Assembly: GCA_029891345.1 (NCBI GenBank)
Contig: CM056997.1
Span: 215,613,212-215,677,211, forward strand
Reading direction: 5' to 3'
From: Dryococelus australis
Taxonomy: Eukaryota > Arthropoda > Insecta > Phasmatodea > Phasmatidae
Length of the DNA: 64,000 bases
Made by a program: the position numbers and the translations under genes. This document shows, one piece after another, positions 1-11,115 of this stretch (positions are counted from its first letter, which is position 1; each line of letters starts with the position of its first letter). The notes beneath the pieces are model-generated. The model was not told where the DNA came from. It was given only the letters and a program-made list of their open reading frames with translations, and made no database searches.

Positions 1-1527
1 TTATAACGGAGTTGGGATGGGACTTGTGTTATGCGACTGTCATTGGTATCCCTGACAAGGTATTTCATGCTACCCTCTGTGCAGTGGGACATTTTCGGGG
101 AGAGAGAGAACAGTGTCGGGGAGCGGACAAAAATTTAGGAGCTCGGCTTGAAATGGGGTCCTCTGCATCTCGGGTAACTGGAAGTTTGATGGTTGTGCAT
201 AAAATTCTTATTTCCTAGCTTTGCGCTCATGTTGTTTACACATTAAACGTTCTTTGAAGTGTATATACTATTTCAAAATAGGTTACAGTTATCGCCTGCA
301 GTTATTTTTGTAACAACGTGTAGTCTGTTAAACATTTTAGGGAGTATTTCTTACTTTTGTATTGGGTAATGGAATATTGGAGATGAAATATTTTAAAAAT
401 ATATTTATCATTAGTGAAGTGCGGTTGGCTTGGTGAAGGGCGTGTGGGAAGGGGAAGTCCGCATCTCGGCTTCCTCGGTGTGCAGGATGGGCTGGGTGTA
501 GTGGGGTGTGCACTTCTTGCAGCCTCTGGCAGAGAAAGTATGGACTACTCATTCTCTGCATTTGCTCGGCCGCTGCGGACAGGTTTAGGAGGCTGACCTG
601 GTTTTGATGGGGGAAGGGAAGAAAGAGACCTCTAACAGGATTCTGGACGGGTGGAACAGGGGAAGATGTGTAGTTGAGAGAGAGGAAAATTGTGTTTAAA
701 ATTTCTTGACATCAGCAACATACTCTGTAGACATCTCGTAATTTTTTTTGAACAAGAGGGTTCACTCTCAAGCCTTAAATGTAAAGTACTAAGAATTGTT
801 TAACTTGTCTTGTTAAGACCTTATGTTAAACCCTGTTTCATATTTGTCTGTAGAAATGGTATACAGTCTTTCAGCCTTCTTATTAACAAAAGTATGAGAT
901 TTTTATGCCTGTTATAGGTTCGGGCATGAAATTAACTTGGTATATTTTCCTGAAATTGCGGCAAACTATTTCTTTTACTCTTAAGATACAATTTTGTGTT
1001 TTCGTGTTAAGAAGTACCTGTTAAGTGATTACTCTCATAATAATGTGATTCATAGTGGTTAAACTTCACAAGAACCATGTCATATTTTTCTCTCTGTTTA
1101 TTAACCAGAGTAAGTTTTCTTAGGGAAGTCAAAATATTTTTATAAATCTAAAATGAATATACTCAAAGCATTCACTTTTAACATATATATTTATTCAATA
1201 ATTTGTACACTACATTGAATTATGTTTCTTTAAACTTATTTTGGAGTAAAATACACATTAAATTTATTTTGTTTCAAATACATCTAAGATTTCACAAAAT
1301 ACAGGATGTCTAACAAACATAGAACAGAGATTTTTTCACAAAATACGTGTCACATTAAAAAATATTTTTGTTTGAAATAGCAGTGAGCAATACTTTCAAA
1401 ATATATCTAATATTTCACAAAAATACAGCCATGATTTCACAAAAATTAAGGATTACTCAGAATATATAGATAATTTATTTTGGAACAAAAATATTCACGC
1501 ACCTTACACAAGTATTTTAACACAAGT
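1..1527. other. No gene recognised; AT-rich intergenic DNA
   Basis: I see no recognisable coding region. A somewhat GC-richer patch lies at about 400-700, but the short frames there resemble no family I know. From about 1310 on, the phrase TTCACAAAA recurs irregularly and leads into the tandem repeat that follows. Confidence 0.6.
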
Positions 1528-1640
1528 AAGTATAGGCTGATCCACAAATATTTTCACAAACTTAAGTATAGGATGATCCACAGATATTTTCACACAACTA
1601 AGTATAAGGTGACACACAAATACTTTCACAAAAGTAAGTA
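1528..1640. repeat. 36-bp tandem repeat, about three copies
   Basis: The unit begins AAGTATAGG, continues through TGATCCACA and ends in TTTTCACAAA. Units start at 1528, 1564 and 1600, with a truncated fourth start at 1636. Similar scattered phrases upstream suggest an older, decayed part of the same array. Confidence 0.8.
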
Positions 1641-2165
1641 TTGAATGTAAGAAAATTTATAAGCTATTTGCAACTTCAGTAAACAATGTTTTCAGACATT
1701 TTCAAATTTTCATAGAATTGGATCCATATCTCCTTGTTGAAGTCTACTTTCGAGGAGAGAATGTTTCTTACACCTGGTTTTATTTTGTCTGTTTGAACAG
1801 ACACTTCTTTACATTCAGGGGAGTGCAACACAATGCTTTAAACCAAGTCTGGGTATGTCTCAATGTAATATGAATGAACATCTTCAATACTACACGGAAG
1901 AGGTGTGGTTAGTCACACTGGGCATTTTGTCGTATCACTGCATTGAATTAATTGGTGGCTTTTTTCGTCTCCCAGGGGGAAATAAATAACCTTAAAATGG
2001 AACATAGAGTCACAGGACTCCGTAAATTCCCGAAGAATTCCAGAACACCATAAAGTATACGTACATTAGACTTGCCTGGTTTGCCAATAACATAGGGATT
2101 TCCAGGATGAAAGTACGTCATGTTACACATTTGCTATCCAACACCCAACTGAGAACATTTAGTAA
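1641..2165. other. No gene recognised
   Basis: A short minus-strand frame (2130 to 1948) contains the residues GKPGKS, which recall a phosphate-binding loop. It lacks the usual spacing and any further helicase or ATPase motif, so I do not call a gene. Confidence 0.5.
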
Positions 2166-2169
2166 GGGA

Positions 2170-2346
2170 CAATATGTGTGTATATATAAATATATGTATA
2201 TATGTGTATATATGTATGTGTATATATATGCATATATATGTGTATATATGTATATATACATATATATGAAATATGTATACATATATATGTATATTTGTAT
2301 ATGTATATTTATATATGTGTATATATACATATATATGTATATATAG
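2170..2346. repeat. TATATG/TATATA microsatellite
   Basis: Alternating purine-pyrimidine sequence built from TATATG, TGTATA and CATATA units runs for about 175 bases. Open frames across it encode only Tyr/Ile/Cys/Met strings and are an artefact of the repeat. Confidence 0.95.
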
Positions 2347-2399
2347 TGATAAATTCATTCTCTAAATTTGCAAGTTGAAACATGTTTGAGGGCAGAACT

Positions 2400-2864
2400 T
2401 TAATTTGCTAATTTTATTGATCGATGTATGTAACACATTGATGATACACACCCAGTACATACTATGTAACTATACTCTTTGTTATAATGTACAAACATAT
2501 GAATATTATTATCACATTCTTCATAATACTGAAATGGCAAATCTTTATTTTTATTATAAACAAGAGGTTTCAAATTCTGTTCTTCCTCACAATATGGCAT
2601 TACAATGCATTCGACCTAAAGTTTACAGACCCTGTACGGTCTGCACTGGTTTACAAGACATTTTGAACTGTTACAATTTGTTAAACTGGAATCAAAACTA
2701 CCTGGGTCCTTACATGGTGTTATAAAACCAGTACAATATGAACATTTGAAATGAATGTCTGACTCACACATTTCCTTAACTATTATATGTGAATATACCT
2801 CTCTATAGGTTACAGAATATAATACATTTCTAAAAAATTCATAATTACAAGTAGGAGAGAACAT
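2400..2864 (-). pseudogene. Two short Cys-rich minus-strand frames, unassigned
   Basis: Two adjacent minus-strand frames (2864-2616 and 2600-2400) each have paired cysteines. The first contains CSYC then TPC, and the second contains CTGCVSSMC. They lie at the downstream end of a run of similar Cys-containing frames reaching to 5430. The first has a CNYEFFRNVLYSV stretch that faintly recalls CVKVFNAILAY in the frame at 5029-5430. I recognise no family. They could be decayed zinc-binding exons or chance. The support is the shared strand, the shared cysteine spacing and the neighbourhood. Confidence 0.3.
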
Positions 2865-3045
2865 TTTTCTGAATTTGCAACTTCACAAGCATATATATCA
2901 CACACTGAAGAAAAACTAGCCCACCTTACTCGAAAATGAAGTTGTGGATGTCCCTGTCACAAGTTTCCTTCCAATGAATCGTAGGTCCCTGAAGAGGTCT
3001 GATGAGTTGGAATGTGATTATCCCAGTACCGCATTCTTGCTCTAA

Positions 3046-3339
3046 TTATTCGGTAAGGCTGGCTGACATCAGCTTTTCAAATGTAGATGGAAGTTCACTG
3101 TCGGGGCGGAGATACCTCACAGCACAATCATTGCATACTAAGCCTTCATGAAAGCAAATGCAGAGACTGGAATTGTATATGTAGTACCAGTGTTCAGTAT
3201 CGTGGTGCACTTGAACTTGTAGAATATTATTGTGCGGCTTAAAGAATACTCTTCTGTAGTCTACTTGCAGAACTTTGTATGCAACTGTTGGGTTGAAGAT
3301 GATAGACATGACTGATGGTATAATATTAAACATTCTCAT
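3046..3339 (-). pseudogene. Unassigned Cys-rich frame with RPxSELP motif
   Basis: This minus-strand frame of about 97 residues contains CICFHEGLVCNDC followed by RYLRPDSELPSTFEKLM and a stop at 3046. The next frame upstream on the same strand (3944-4315) has CYEEDDCPMFNMRPYSELPC at the equivalent place. A cysteine pair followed by RP-x-SELP therefore recurs in both. The resemblance suggests two copies of a domain or exon arranged in tandem. No Met clearly marks the start, so it may be an internal exon. The function is unknown. A small zinc-binding domain is a guess from the cysteines only. Confidence 0.35.
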
Positions 3340-3943
3340 ATCTATAGTCTCTCATTTAAGTGTTCTTGTTTAACCACAGGCTGCATTGACACATGCTACT
3401 GGGCGACTATGGTTCTTGATTACCTATCTGCGTAACATGTTCCTTGTTGTCATAGTGCTCTGTCCACACTAAAGGTACAGAACAGCAACAGCCGTTCTGC
3501 ACAAAGTATTAATTTTTGTTGCATGATGTGCATTTTGTTATGGATTTAGAAAAGGCTTCAAATGCTAATTGACTCTCATTACAAGGTATATTATATTATA
3601 GGCTGTATATTATACAAAGGACAAAATTTTCGACCATGAAATGTTGTAAAGTTTAAAAGTTTCTGGCGGACTAATTAACAAGGAAAACCAGTTTCATCTC
3701 TGTTGCACATTTGAATTTATAGTGGACCATTTTATTCGTAACAAGACCATACTCGCCTGTAGCCTGGAGTAGCGCTGGCATATTGAATTGTGTTGAGTCA
3801 AACCTTTCCACCATAACCGACGTACTGCTGCTGTATCTTTGTTTCTTTTATATATGTTTTTTCCACAAAATAATTATTGTTTTTCCCAAAGAATTAAAAA
3901 TTTTTCACACTTTTTTTTGTGGGGGGTGTACCGCCAAGAGGGC
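3340..3943 (-). pseudogene. Decayed copy of the neighbouring unit
   Basis: A short minus-strand stretch encodes FKCATEM near 3700. The same context at 4350-4371 encodes SKCVTEM, about 654 bases away. The plus-strand phrase CGCCTGTA..GGAGTA occurs at both about 3757 and 4404. A second fragment near 3530-3590 encodes SKSITKCTSCNKN before a stop. These matches point to a duplicated and degraded segment of the same unassigned gene family. No continuous frame remains. Confidence 0.35.
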
Positions 3944-4350
3944 TTAAACATCAAACTCTTGATATTTTCCTAATTTCAACTTGGTTAAATCAATCTTACA
4001 GACACAAATGATACTCTGCTCCACCTCGCAGTCCCACATGCTGCAAGGCAATATGTTAACACTGCTACTTCCTTGAATTTGCATGAAGTTCGCCTTTTTA
4101 TTACATGTTTCAGTCCACACAGTGAAGCTATCATAAAACTCTCTACTGAGTTTATACTTAATTTGTCTAAAACCAGGGTTTTTTTTCCTAATTTCTTCGC
4201 TTCTCTGTCTAAAAAATAGGTCCCAAAACCAACAAGGCAGTTCGCTATAAGGTCGCATGTTGAACATGGGACAGTCATCTTCCTCATAACATAATACTCA
4301 TACTGTGTATTTATTTCCTTCGAAAGATTGTGCAATGTTCCAATGGTCAT
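3944..4350 (-). pseudogene. Unassigned Cys-rich frame, second RPxSELP copy
   Basis: Two overlapping minus-strand frames are open here. The more protein-like one runs from about 4315 to 3944 and contains CYEEDDC, MRPYSELPCWFWDLFFRQ, a Lys/Arg-rich stretch, then CSMWDC and CVCKIDLTKLKLGKYQEFDV before its stop. The other frame (4350-3985) starts after SKCVTEM, so a frameshift near 4300 may join them. Paired cysteines and the RP-x-SELP phrase tie it to the frame at 3046-3339. I recognise no family and infer an old multi-exon or tandemly duplicated gene. Confidence 0.35.
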
Positions 4351-4529
4351 CTCCGTTACACATTTGGAATTGGGAGTAAGTGTTGTTTAGAGGTGTGAAT
4401 CACAATCGCCTGTAACCAGGAGTAAAAATGGCGTAATTCTTCTCTGGCTTGCATATCTCCATTTGACAGTTTTATGCTACCTGTAACGAACCAATTAAGT
4501 TAAAGTATTGTCTTTATACTTTAACGATG

Positions 4530-4973
4530 TTAGGACAAATATTCCCTTATAGTTTCGCTTTTGCAATGGGAACAGAGCATTTTTTTATCCCAATGATTAG
4601 TATTGTAATGTTTTACCAGCGAATTAATGCTTGAACAGTCATGGTATCTTCTGATGTTTACAATTTCTGAATTAGTAAGACTTTTTAGAATTTCTCTCTG
4701 CGTATTTCCCAACACATATACAGGATAGTCCTCGAGCAGTGCCTCATTCAAGTAGAGAAAACAAGCATCATAAGCTATATCTCTAGAGTCCCATTTCAAA
4801 CTGTGTACTTCATATGTTTCATATTGGTAACTCATTTTAAAATCCGGATTTAAGGTTAACCAAGGTTTCGGAGCTTTGAAAGATAACACTTTTGTGCCAT
4901 TTTCGTCATTTGCATAAGAAAATGCAAGTTCTTTAACTGTAAAAGAATTATATTGATAATTTCCACAAAACAC
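4530..4973 (-). CDS. Unassigned protein fragment with C-terminal CxxC pair
   Basis: This is the most convincing unexplained frame in the window: about 147 residues, minus strand, stop at 4530. Its composition is balanced and protein-like. In order it has FTVKELAFSY near the N-terminus, LSFKAPKPW, a WDSRDIAYDACFLYLNEAL helix-like stretch, YPVYVLGNTQREIL, then NHWDKKMLCSHCK at the end. The layout recalls a multi-copy arthropod family of unknown function that I know only from memory, in which a KELA strand, a WD-x-x-DI-x-Y element and a VYVxG strand precede a cysteine pair. That comparison is inference. No start is certain, and an upstream exon is likely. Confidence 0.45.
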   Translation of the reverse strand: MFCGNYQYNSFTVKELAFSYANDENGTKVLSFKAPKPWLTLNPDFKMSYQYETYEVHSLKWDSRDIAYDACFLYLNEALLEDYPVYVLGNTQREILKSLTNSEIVNIRRYHDCSSINSLVKHYNTNHWDKKMLCSHCKSETIREYLS

Positions 4974-5028
4974 ATCATTGATTTATATTACAAATTTCAA
5001 TCACAGATATTTTAAAGTCTAGTTTGGT

Positions 5029-5430
5029 TTACAAAAACCCTGTTGTTGCTTCCGAGTCAACTTCATCGATACAGGAATTGTCTCTTGGTAAAGCAGGATG
5101 GTTAGCTAGTTGCATAACGTTTTGCCACCTACACATTACGCACTCCCTTCTCAAGTGTATAGTATTTGGCTGATTAAAGAATGCTGGTGTACCATACGGA
5201 CAATCCTCATCACAAGGCAAATACAAAATTACATCTTCATCGCCTCTTAAGTCGTCTGGCAAGAATGGGTAGACGTGTTGAATTTCGTGTCCCACAAACA
5301 TAAGAATATATTCTTTAGGCAGCAAAGAGAAGGTATCAACATCTAGAATTAAAAGTGTTTTATATTGTCCATATGCTAAAATGGCGTTAAACACTTTAAC
5401 ACATTCTTCATCACACTTTGGGCAGTAATT
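5029..5430 (-). CDS. Unassigned Cys-rich frame (CPxC, CDEDC, CVMC)
   Basis: A minus-strand frame opens after a TGA at 5431-5433 and stops at 5029. It encodes NYCPKCDEECVKVFNAIL, then a hydrophobic strand, LPCDEDCPYGTPAFF and RRECVMCRW, ending in an acidic tail. Three cysteine pairs suggest a zinc-stabilised fold. The in-frame TGA is preceded by ATG CAC GAT, so the frame may once have begun there. It is the most upstream member of the minus-strand run between 2400 and 5430. It has no recognised homologue and could be an exon or a decayed gene. Confidence 0.4.
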   Translation of the reverse strand, partial: NYCPKCDEECVKVFNAILAYGQYKTLLILDVDTFSLLPKEYILMFVGHEIQHVYPFLPDDLRGDEDVILYLPCDEDCPYGTPAFFNQPNTIHLRRECVMCRWQNVMQLANHPALPRDNSCIDEVDSEATTGFL

Positions 5431-5433
5431 TCA

Positions 5434-6340
5434 ATCGTGCATAATTACCTATTGCTTGTAGACTGATGAACGTATCGGAGAAGTCTGTTGATTGCTGTAA
5501 ACCTCTTGATGAAATATGTAGTACATCTTGGTGAAAGCACTCGGCGGTACATCCCCGACAACGTTCTGACTTCTACAACTGTTGGCTTAAGACTGGAAGA
5601 AAAATTAATTTATTCCTACTTATATACTATACGAATTCAAAATGGCCACGGTTTTAAGTTAAAATCACTGTAAATCGAACCTTTTCCCAAATATCGCTCT
5701 TTTTGCCATTTTTAAAACTACTTTAAGGCTACAATCGCCGTATTTATGTAGATTTGTCCAGAATATACACATTTCTGCTATATTTCGGTGTTTATAATTG
5801 TAAAATAACCTTGTTGTAGCCACAATTTGTGTTTCGTAGACATAGAAACATAGTTTTAGACGAATATACGCTTTAGTTCATGTTTCAGCATAGTGTCGGG
5901 AACCAAAATGCGGTATTTGTTTAAATGAAGAAACTTTAGAACTCCGATATGATTTCCTAATGGTTTAATTTTCGATGGAAATGTGTTATTTCTCTCAAAT
6001 GTTTACATGTGGTATAAATGTAAGTTGGTTTCCTTTTGTAAAATAAACTTGTTAGTTACGGCGAGTCTTTTAATTTCGTAGAGAAAACGTGTTTACAGAA
6101 TATATACGGACATATTTTTAAATTGTTTGTGGAATCATGGTAGCTGGTGAAATATTTTGGATAGAAAAATTAATAGTACCTTGTTGATAAGAAAAACAAA
6201 ACGTTAGCTAGAAAAATTGTTTTGGTAAAAGTTTCCTGGCTTTGAAATTTTTTTTTGCATTTTGGGTTGACATTTTAGAATGTATTTCGATTTAAAAATA
6301 TTTTATTTAAGGGAATAAATGTGGTATGCTGGGAACGTGA
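5434..6340. other. No gene recognised
   Basis: AT-rich sequence with only short, unconvincing frames on both strands and no evident repeat. Confidence 0.6.
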
Positions 6341-6349
6341 AATTTTCCT

Positions 6350-6905
6350 TGCTGGGCCAAGGCTTGGTTTGATGGATGACTTTTCGGGTCGGGAGAGCTT
6401 CTTCCCATGGGGCAGGTAAGTGCTGGCCATGTATCGCCCTTCACCACCATCGCTGCAAGAAAGGGGGTGGATACTTTTATTATTATCGAGAGGCACGTTG
6501 GAGGAGTCGGTGAACAAAAGCTGTGTTGTTCAAAGCACTGCGGACATTACCAGTCGGCAGCTGGCAGGAGTTGGGGTAGTGTGGCTTTTGTTAAGCAGGC
6601 GACACCGAACATATTGTCGCCCGCACGGCTGGACTTTTTGGGGCCAGGGTCGGGGGAAAGCATAACTAGAGACCTAGTGTTTAGCACGAGCGGACATCTC
6701 CGCACTGAGAAAGAGGAAGTGGAGTAAGGGCATGGCGAAGAAGCATGGCGTAGAGATCCTGCAGGTAAAGTCGAGGGAGTGGATCCGTGCAGTGAGGTGA
6801 GGCTAACAGATTGTCTCGCATGCCTCAGATATTGCTCGGTCCTCCATTTTCGCGGTAGTGGGAATACATGACGAACTGTCTCGCTGGGTATCGTAATACA
6901 ATGAA
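6350..6905 (+). other. GC-richer patch with consensus 5' splice site
   Basis: This stretch is clearly richer in G and C than its surroundings. It contains a perfect donor consensus CAG|GTAAGT at about 6414. Frames are open on both strands but look like composition artefacts. It could be a non-coding first exon or promoter region on the plus strand, but nothing decides this. Confidence 0.25.
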
Positions 6906-7365
6906 ACACTTCTCAATTTAGTTCACTCATTAAATTTTTTTTTACGATTTGTAGTTGCAATTAGTTAGTAAGTGTAAGACATTCCTTGCTTGATGTGTGT
7001 TTAGAGAGCCGATGTGGGTGAAGTTCTTTTGTTGGGAGGGCAATTTTGTCAGGGGAAGGAGGATCTGGAGTCATAGTGAGTTCTAATTCGTTTTATTGTG
7101 TTAGCTGGGTGTTTGGTTTGTTTAATGAGTTCAGTTTGCATTTGTGAATATTAATATAAATGGCATGATTAAAGTATTTTTGTTAATGAACACGTTTTGG
7201 CTTCTGTCGATTACATGATTAGAGTGGAAATCAGTTATGTTTGAGATATAATATATTTCACTACAATATTAATAAAAATCTTATGATCAAAGTTAATCGG
7301 ATTTAAAAATAATTCATTCGGTATGCTAATTGAACATAAATCGTAGTGGGGCAGAACATACCCAC
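6906..7365. other. No gene recognised
   Basis: AT-rich sequence in which I see no repeat or coding signal. Confidence 0.6.
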
Positions 7366-7870
7366 ATGATCCTGCTCCATCCACACCTCACTTGCCTAGT
7401 ATTCCAGACGTGATACAGATGGACTCACTCCATCAACATTTCATTCTACAAGTGGGCTAAAACATATCTGCATGCTTGCATTCCACTCACAAACAAGAAA
7501 AATATAAAATGTCCCTAATACCACTGTTACATCAACACTAACTCCTATACAAACAATCATAAGCTGTTCCTATGGTCAGTCGGTCCCAGGAACTCACACA
7601 GAACACATTGAAGCCACTCCACCATTATGACCCTTAAGGCATGAATAACTTAATCAATATTCTTTAATATTAAAAATTACATTAAAGTAACCATTTATAT
7701 AAAAATTATTTAATTAATATATTTGCCAATTTAATTAATCAACTAATTAATCTAATTACTTATTCAATCAAACAATTAATTTGCCTAATTTGCATATCAT
7801 GATCTGGCACTTGCCCACTGTTGCACTTAATGCGGCTTAGGCCACTCTTGCACTAGGTGAGCCAGAACAT
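7366..7870 (+). repeat. AT-rich interspersed repeat, copy 1 (ATTAATC-rich)
   Basis: A C-rich section (CCACACCTCA, CACTCC) is followed by about 150 bases made largely of TTAATTAAT/ATTAATC words. It ends with TACTACTGT near 7878. The same order of parts recurs at 25120-25672 and 33881-34330, so I read it as one dispersed repeat family. No coding frame or inverted ends are visible. Confidence 0.5.
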
Positions 7871-10126
7871 GCATGCTCCTACTACTGTCTTATATATATA
7901 TATTTAGAATAATTTAGTGTATATGTACTTCGAGCCACTTCTTTTTGTTGTGTATTCATTTATTGCCATTGAACTACCATATCGAGGAAAATCTTTTTCA
8001 ATGTGTATATTAAAACATATTTTTGCTGCGTTTCGTTTATTTGCGTGTACCTTGGGGTCCTTTCGGTCCTTAAATAATCTGTACATTGATTGTATTTGGG
8101 TCTTTCTGAATAAGACTAGCTCTTGAATGTGTCCGGATTTTTCAAGTTGTTAATTTTTATAAGTTCTTGTATATTTTTTCTTTATTTTAAGTGTTTTTAT
8201 GTAACTATAAATTCCAGGGTGCACAATATGTCGTTTCCATTATTTTTTCATATTGGTATTCGAAGAATTCATTATAAAACATGTGTTTTTTTGGCTCAAA
8301 TTAAATTTTTATAGTGTTCTTGTGGGGATCCATCTTTAAAAGAGATGCTGCTTACACCATATCCTGTAGGCGTTCACGTTCATGATATTTAGCGTACCTT
8401 TGTACGCCTTGGTGGGCAACATTTTATTTCTGATCTATTAAAAGAATTGTTAAGGCGTAGAATTTAATTTTATTGATAGCCAACATTTATTAATATCACA
8501 CTAATAACATCATTACACCTACGGTCATCATTAGACAGTAATTAATAATTTCGGTACTAATAATCGTACACAATAAACTCTTTAAAACATTCCGTTAAGA
8601 TTGAGCTAAATTTATTAATTTGTAGTCAAAAGTTTTTATGCAAAACTGGAAATAAAAAATTGTGTATTATTTTTTCGAACTGAACTCACAAACTTGATGT
8701 AAATCGAATCAAATTTTAGGGAGATTTCTGTTGAGTTACAAAGTAATATTACGTGCATTGTGTGGCTGTCCCCCATTCTTGTGAACGTGTAGACTGGCTT
8801 CACTTATTAGTGTACTTCTCATAGTCTGGCTTGTTTTGCGATACGTGTGTTCCAGGTTGCATACCTTAAAACATATTTTATACGTAAGTACAAGTAAAAA
8901 AACGGAACCCAACTACTATTTCAAGAGATTATACCGAAGTTTCTGTAAACGAGGAACTCCGGTTTACGTAATTTGGCGTTCCATGAAGGTAATGGTAATT
9001 ACAGTGGCGGCGCTTAAAATCCCTTGGAGGGGGGGGGGGGGGGTTACAGACCTCCATGAACTCGCAGTTTCTACACCCATGCGGCATTTGATTAATTTAG
9101 AGAGAAGTACAAGGTTGTTAACTAAGCCGTTTTCCAATAATAAATGTGAGGGAAAGCTCAAACTTTGGCAGGTTCAGCCCATCCAAGGACAAATATTTTG
9201 TTCGAAAATCAGTGAACAGATCATTACTAATTCCAAGTAACGCAAGCTTTATAGAGTCGCGGTAAATACAAGGAGTGAAACGAAAATTTCCCCCCGCCAC
9301 GGGTTACAGCCGAAATAGGCCCAGACATAGCGAGCACGCTATTCGCCTAATATTTCATGAGCTGGCCAGTACTTCCCGGCTACGCTCTGTCTTATATATA
9401 ATGTACTCCCACGCGCACAACCGACAGGTAACGAGCTAATAATACCTACTGTAGATAACTTATAAGTAGATGTGAAAAGGTTTCCTGGATCACAGAACCG
9501 CCGGCACGGAATGCTGGTCCCTGCCAATCAGAGCGACGTAACACGCAGGATCCCATCTTCGTCACAAATACTCCGCCGCCTCCGAACTGCAGTTCTCAGA
9601 GGAACACACGCTACAAATTTCGTGGTTTCAACAAACACCTCCATTGCCGAATTTATTCTGTTGCATAGTTTCTTCAGAATCCACGTCATCGCTAAAATTA
9701 CTGCGGAATGCAACATAATAATCTATTCGCGGTTACTTCAGAATTTTCACCTTTGAAAAACCACCCCATGTAAGAAGTGTCGACAGCGAGGTAATTAGAA
9801 ATGGAATTTATTTCCTAAATATTCCGTATATCACAATTATATATATAATATTTCATGTATGACTAACACTAATGAAATACAGAAAACAGGTAAATGTTGG
9901 TAATACCTTTGAATAATTAGTTGTATAGTTATTATGCGAAATATTAATACACAAAGTGCGCACATATGCGGTGCGTCGTCCCTTTGCTGTAATTTCTTAG
10001 ACTCAGTTGAGCTTTGTTTTGCAAGAGGTGGAGGGATATCCCGTAAGCAGGAATTTAGCAAGGCTTCAGGAAATTTCGACGTAACCGTGACTGGACTATA
10101 CTAGGCCACGTGCTGGCGCTACAGCG
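7871..10126. other. No gene recognised; includes a run of 15 G
   Basis: I find no recognisable gene. A run of fifteen G lies at 9029-9043. The frames at 8836-9240 and 9472-9756 look like chance. A short TA microsatellite lies at about 7892-7902. Confidence 0.6.
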
Positions 10127-10485
10127 TAAAGGCCGTTCTCGATAAAGTGAGCACCCTTGTAAAAATGTCGCTGCTTCTATATGCAGATATTTTAAAACGA
10201 ACACTGAGTGGCATGCTCCCAGTACACTGGGTAAGTTTGGATGGGAAAGAAGTACTAGGTCTTAACTTCAAATTGAAAGTGCTAGCTAACCATTTGCAAT
10301 AACTTAAATAATTCATTTCGCCGGCGGTTTTTTCAATGCATAGAAGTGTAAAAATGAGCATGTTTTTTTTTTTTTACTTGAGTGACGAATGAATAAAGTG
10401 ATGAGTCCCCTGGCAATATTAATTTGGCATAAGGCGGAAGAATGGGCCTACACAACGTGCATACAAGTTTGCCGCGAACAGCCTG
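10127..10485. mobile_element. MITE, family A/B copy 1 (enlarged)
   Basis: The left end reads TAAAGGCCGTTCTCGATAAA followed by GTGAGCAC. The right end reads GCGAACAGCCTGA. The interior from about 10300 (ACTTAAATAATTCATT, then GAATAAAGTG, TAAGGCGGAAGA and CACAACGTG) matches the copy at 40745-40989 closely. This copy is about 110 bases longer because of extra sequence inside its left half. It codes for nothing and would depend on a transposase elsewhere. Confidence 0.7.
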
Positions 10486-10631
10486 AAGGATCCCACACAC
10501 TGGAGTGGAGGAGGCCGCGATGGCGATCAACGTGTCACACACTGGAGCAGACGCATTAGCAGTGGCGGCAATGATATTTGTACACGAGTAGCTGCTGTTT
10601 CACAACAAATGAACCAGTGGGATGTTGTAGA

Positions 10632-11000
10632 GGAAACTTACTTCTTGCAGCATTAATAGAAGATGAACAACGACCTAGGTATGTCACTGCCTATAAAAGG
10701 GTAAATATACAGACGTATGCGAAGTGAATACTGTACGTTTATGCACATTTTCTTTTGTAGGAATTGCCACAAAGTGTGGGTTCACGACATTAATTCGCGT
10801 CCCGAAAAAGAAGGGGAATTCCACACATTATATCAGCAGCTGAGACAACACGAAGAACGGTTTTATATTTATTTTCTAATGACAATTGAATGTTTCGATG
10901 AAATACTTTACCTCATTAAAGGAGATATACAGAAAGAGTACACAAACTACAGAAAACCTATTGAGCCTGGAGAACGCCCAGCGGTCGCCCTGAGGTCAGT
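10632..11000 (+). pseudogene. PIF/Harbinger transposase, 5' part with one intron
   Basis: PIF/Harbinger (HARBI1-like) proteins are DDE nucleases that cut and move their element. The first coding block ends LLAALIEDEQRPR at a donor AG|GTATGT (10679). An intron of about 82 bases ends in CTTTTGTAG (10760). The second block continues in frame with NCHKVWVHDINSR, then EGEFHTLYQQL, ERFYIYFLM and FDEILYLIKGDI, ending EERPAVALR-like at a possible donor near 10996. These are the N-terminal hallmarks of the family. The catalytic DDE region is absent downstream, and no Met precedes the first block in frame. It faces a BESS-like partner gene at 11116-11865. Confidence 0.75.
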
Positions 11001-11115
11001 AAAAATTCAGCACTGTTAATATAACATTACCATAAGTTAGTAGATTAGAATGAGTCCATAACTTAACTTTAAAAACAATACTCCAGAGAATTTGTTTTGG
11101 ATTACAGTACATCCT

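Noticed and set aside
1948-2130. Walker-A-like GKPGKS in a small minus-strand frame
   Set aside because: Spacing is wrong for a P-loop and no second nucleotide-binding motif follows.
2107-2358. Tyr/Ile-rich open frames on both strands
   Set aside because: They are translations of the TATATG microsatellite.
6547-6909. 120-residue minus-strand frame
   Set aside because: Several frames on both strands are open in this GC-richer patch, which points to composition rather than coding.
9029-9043. Run of 15 G as a structural (G-quadruplex) signal
   Set aside because: A single homopolymer is more simply a slippage product or sequencing uncertainty. The same applies to the C/T runs near 18331-18350.
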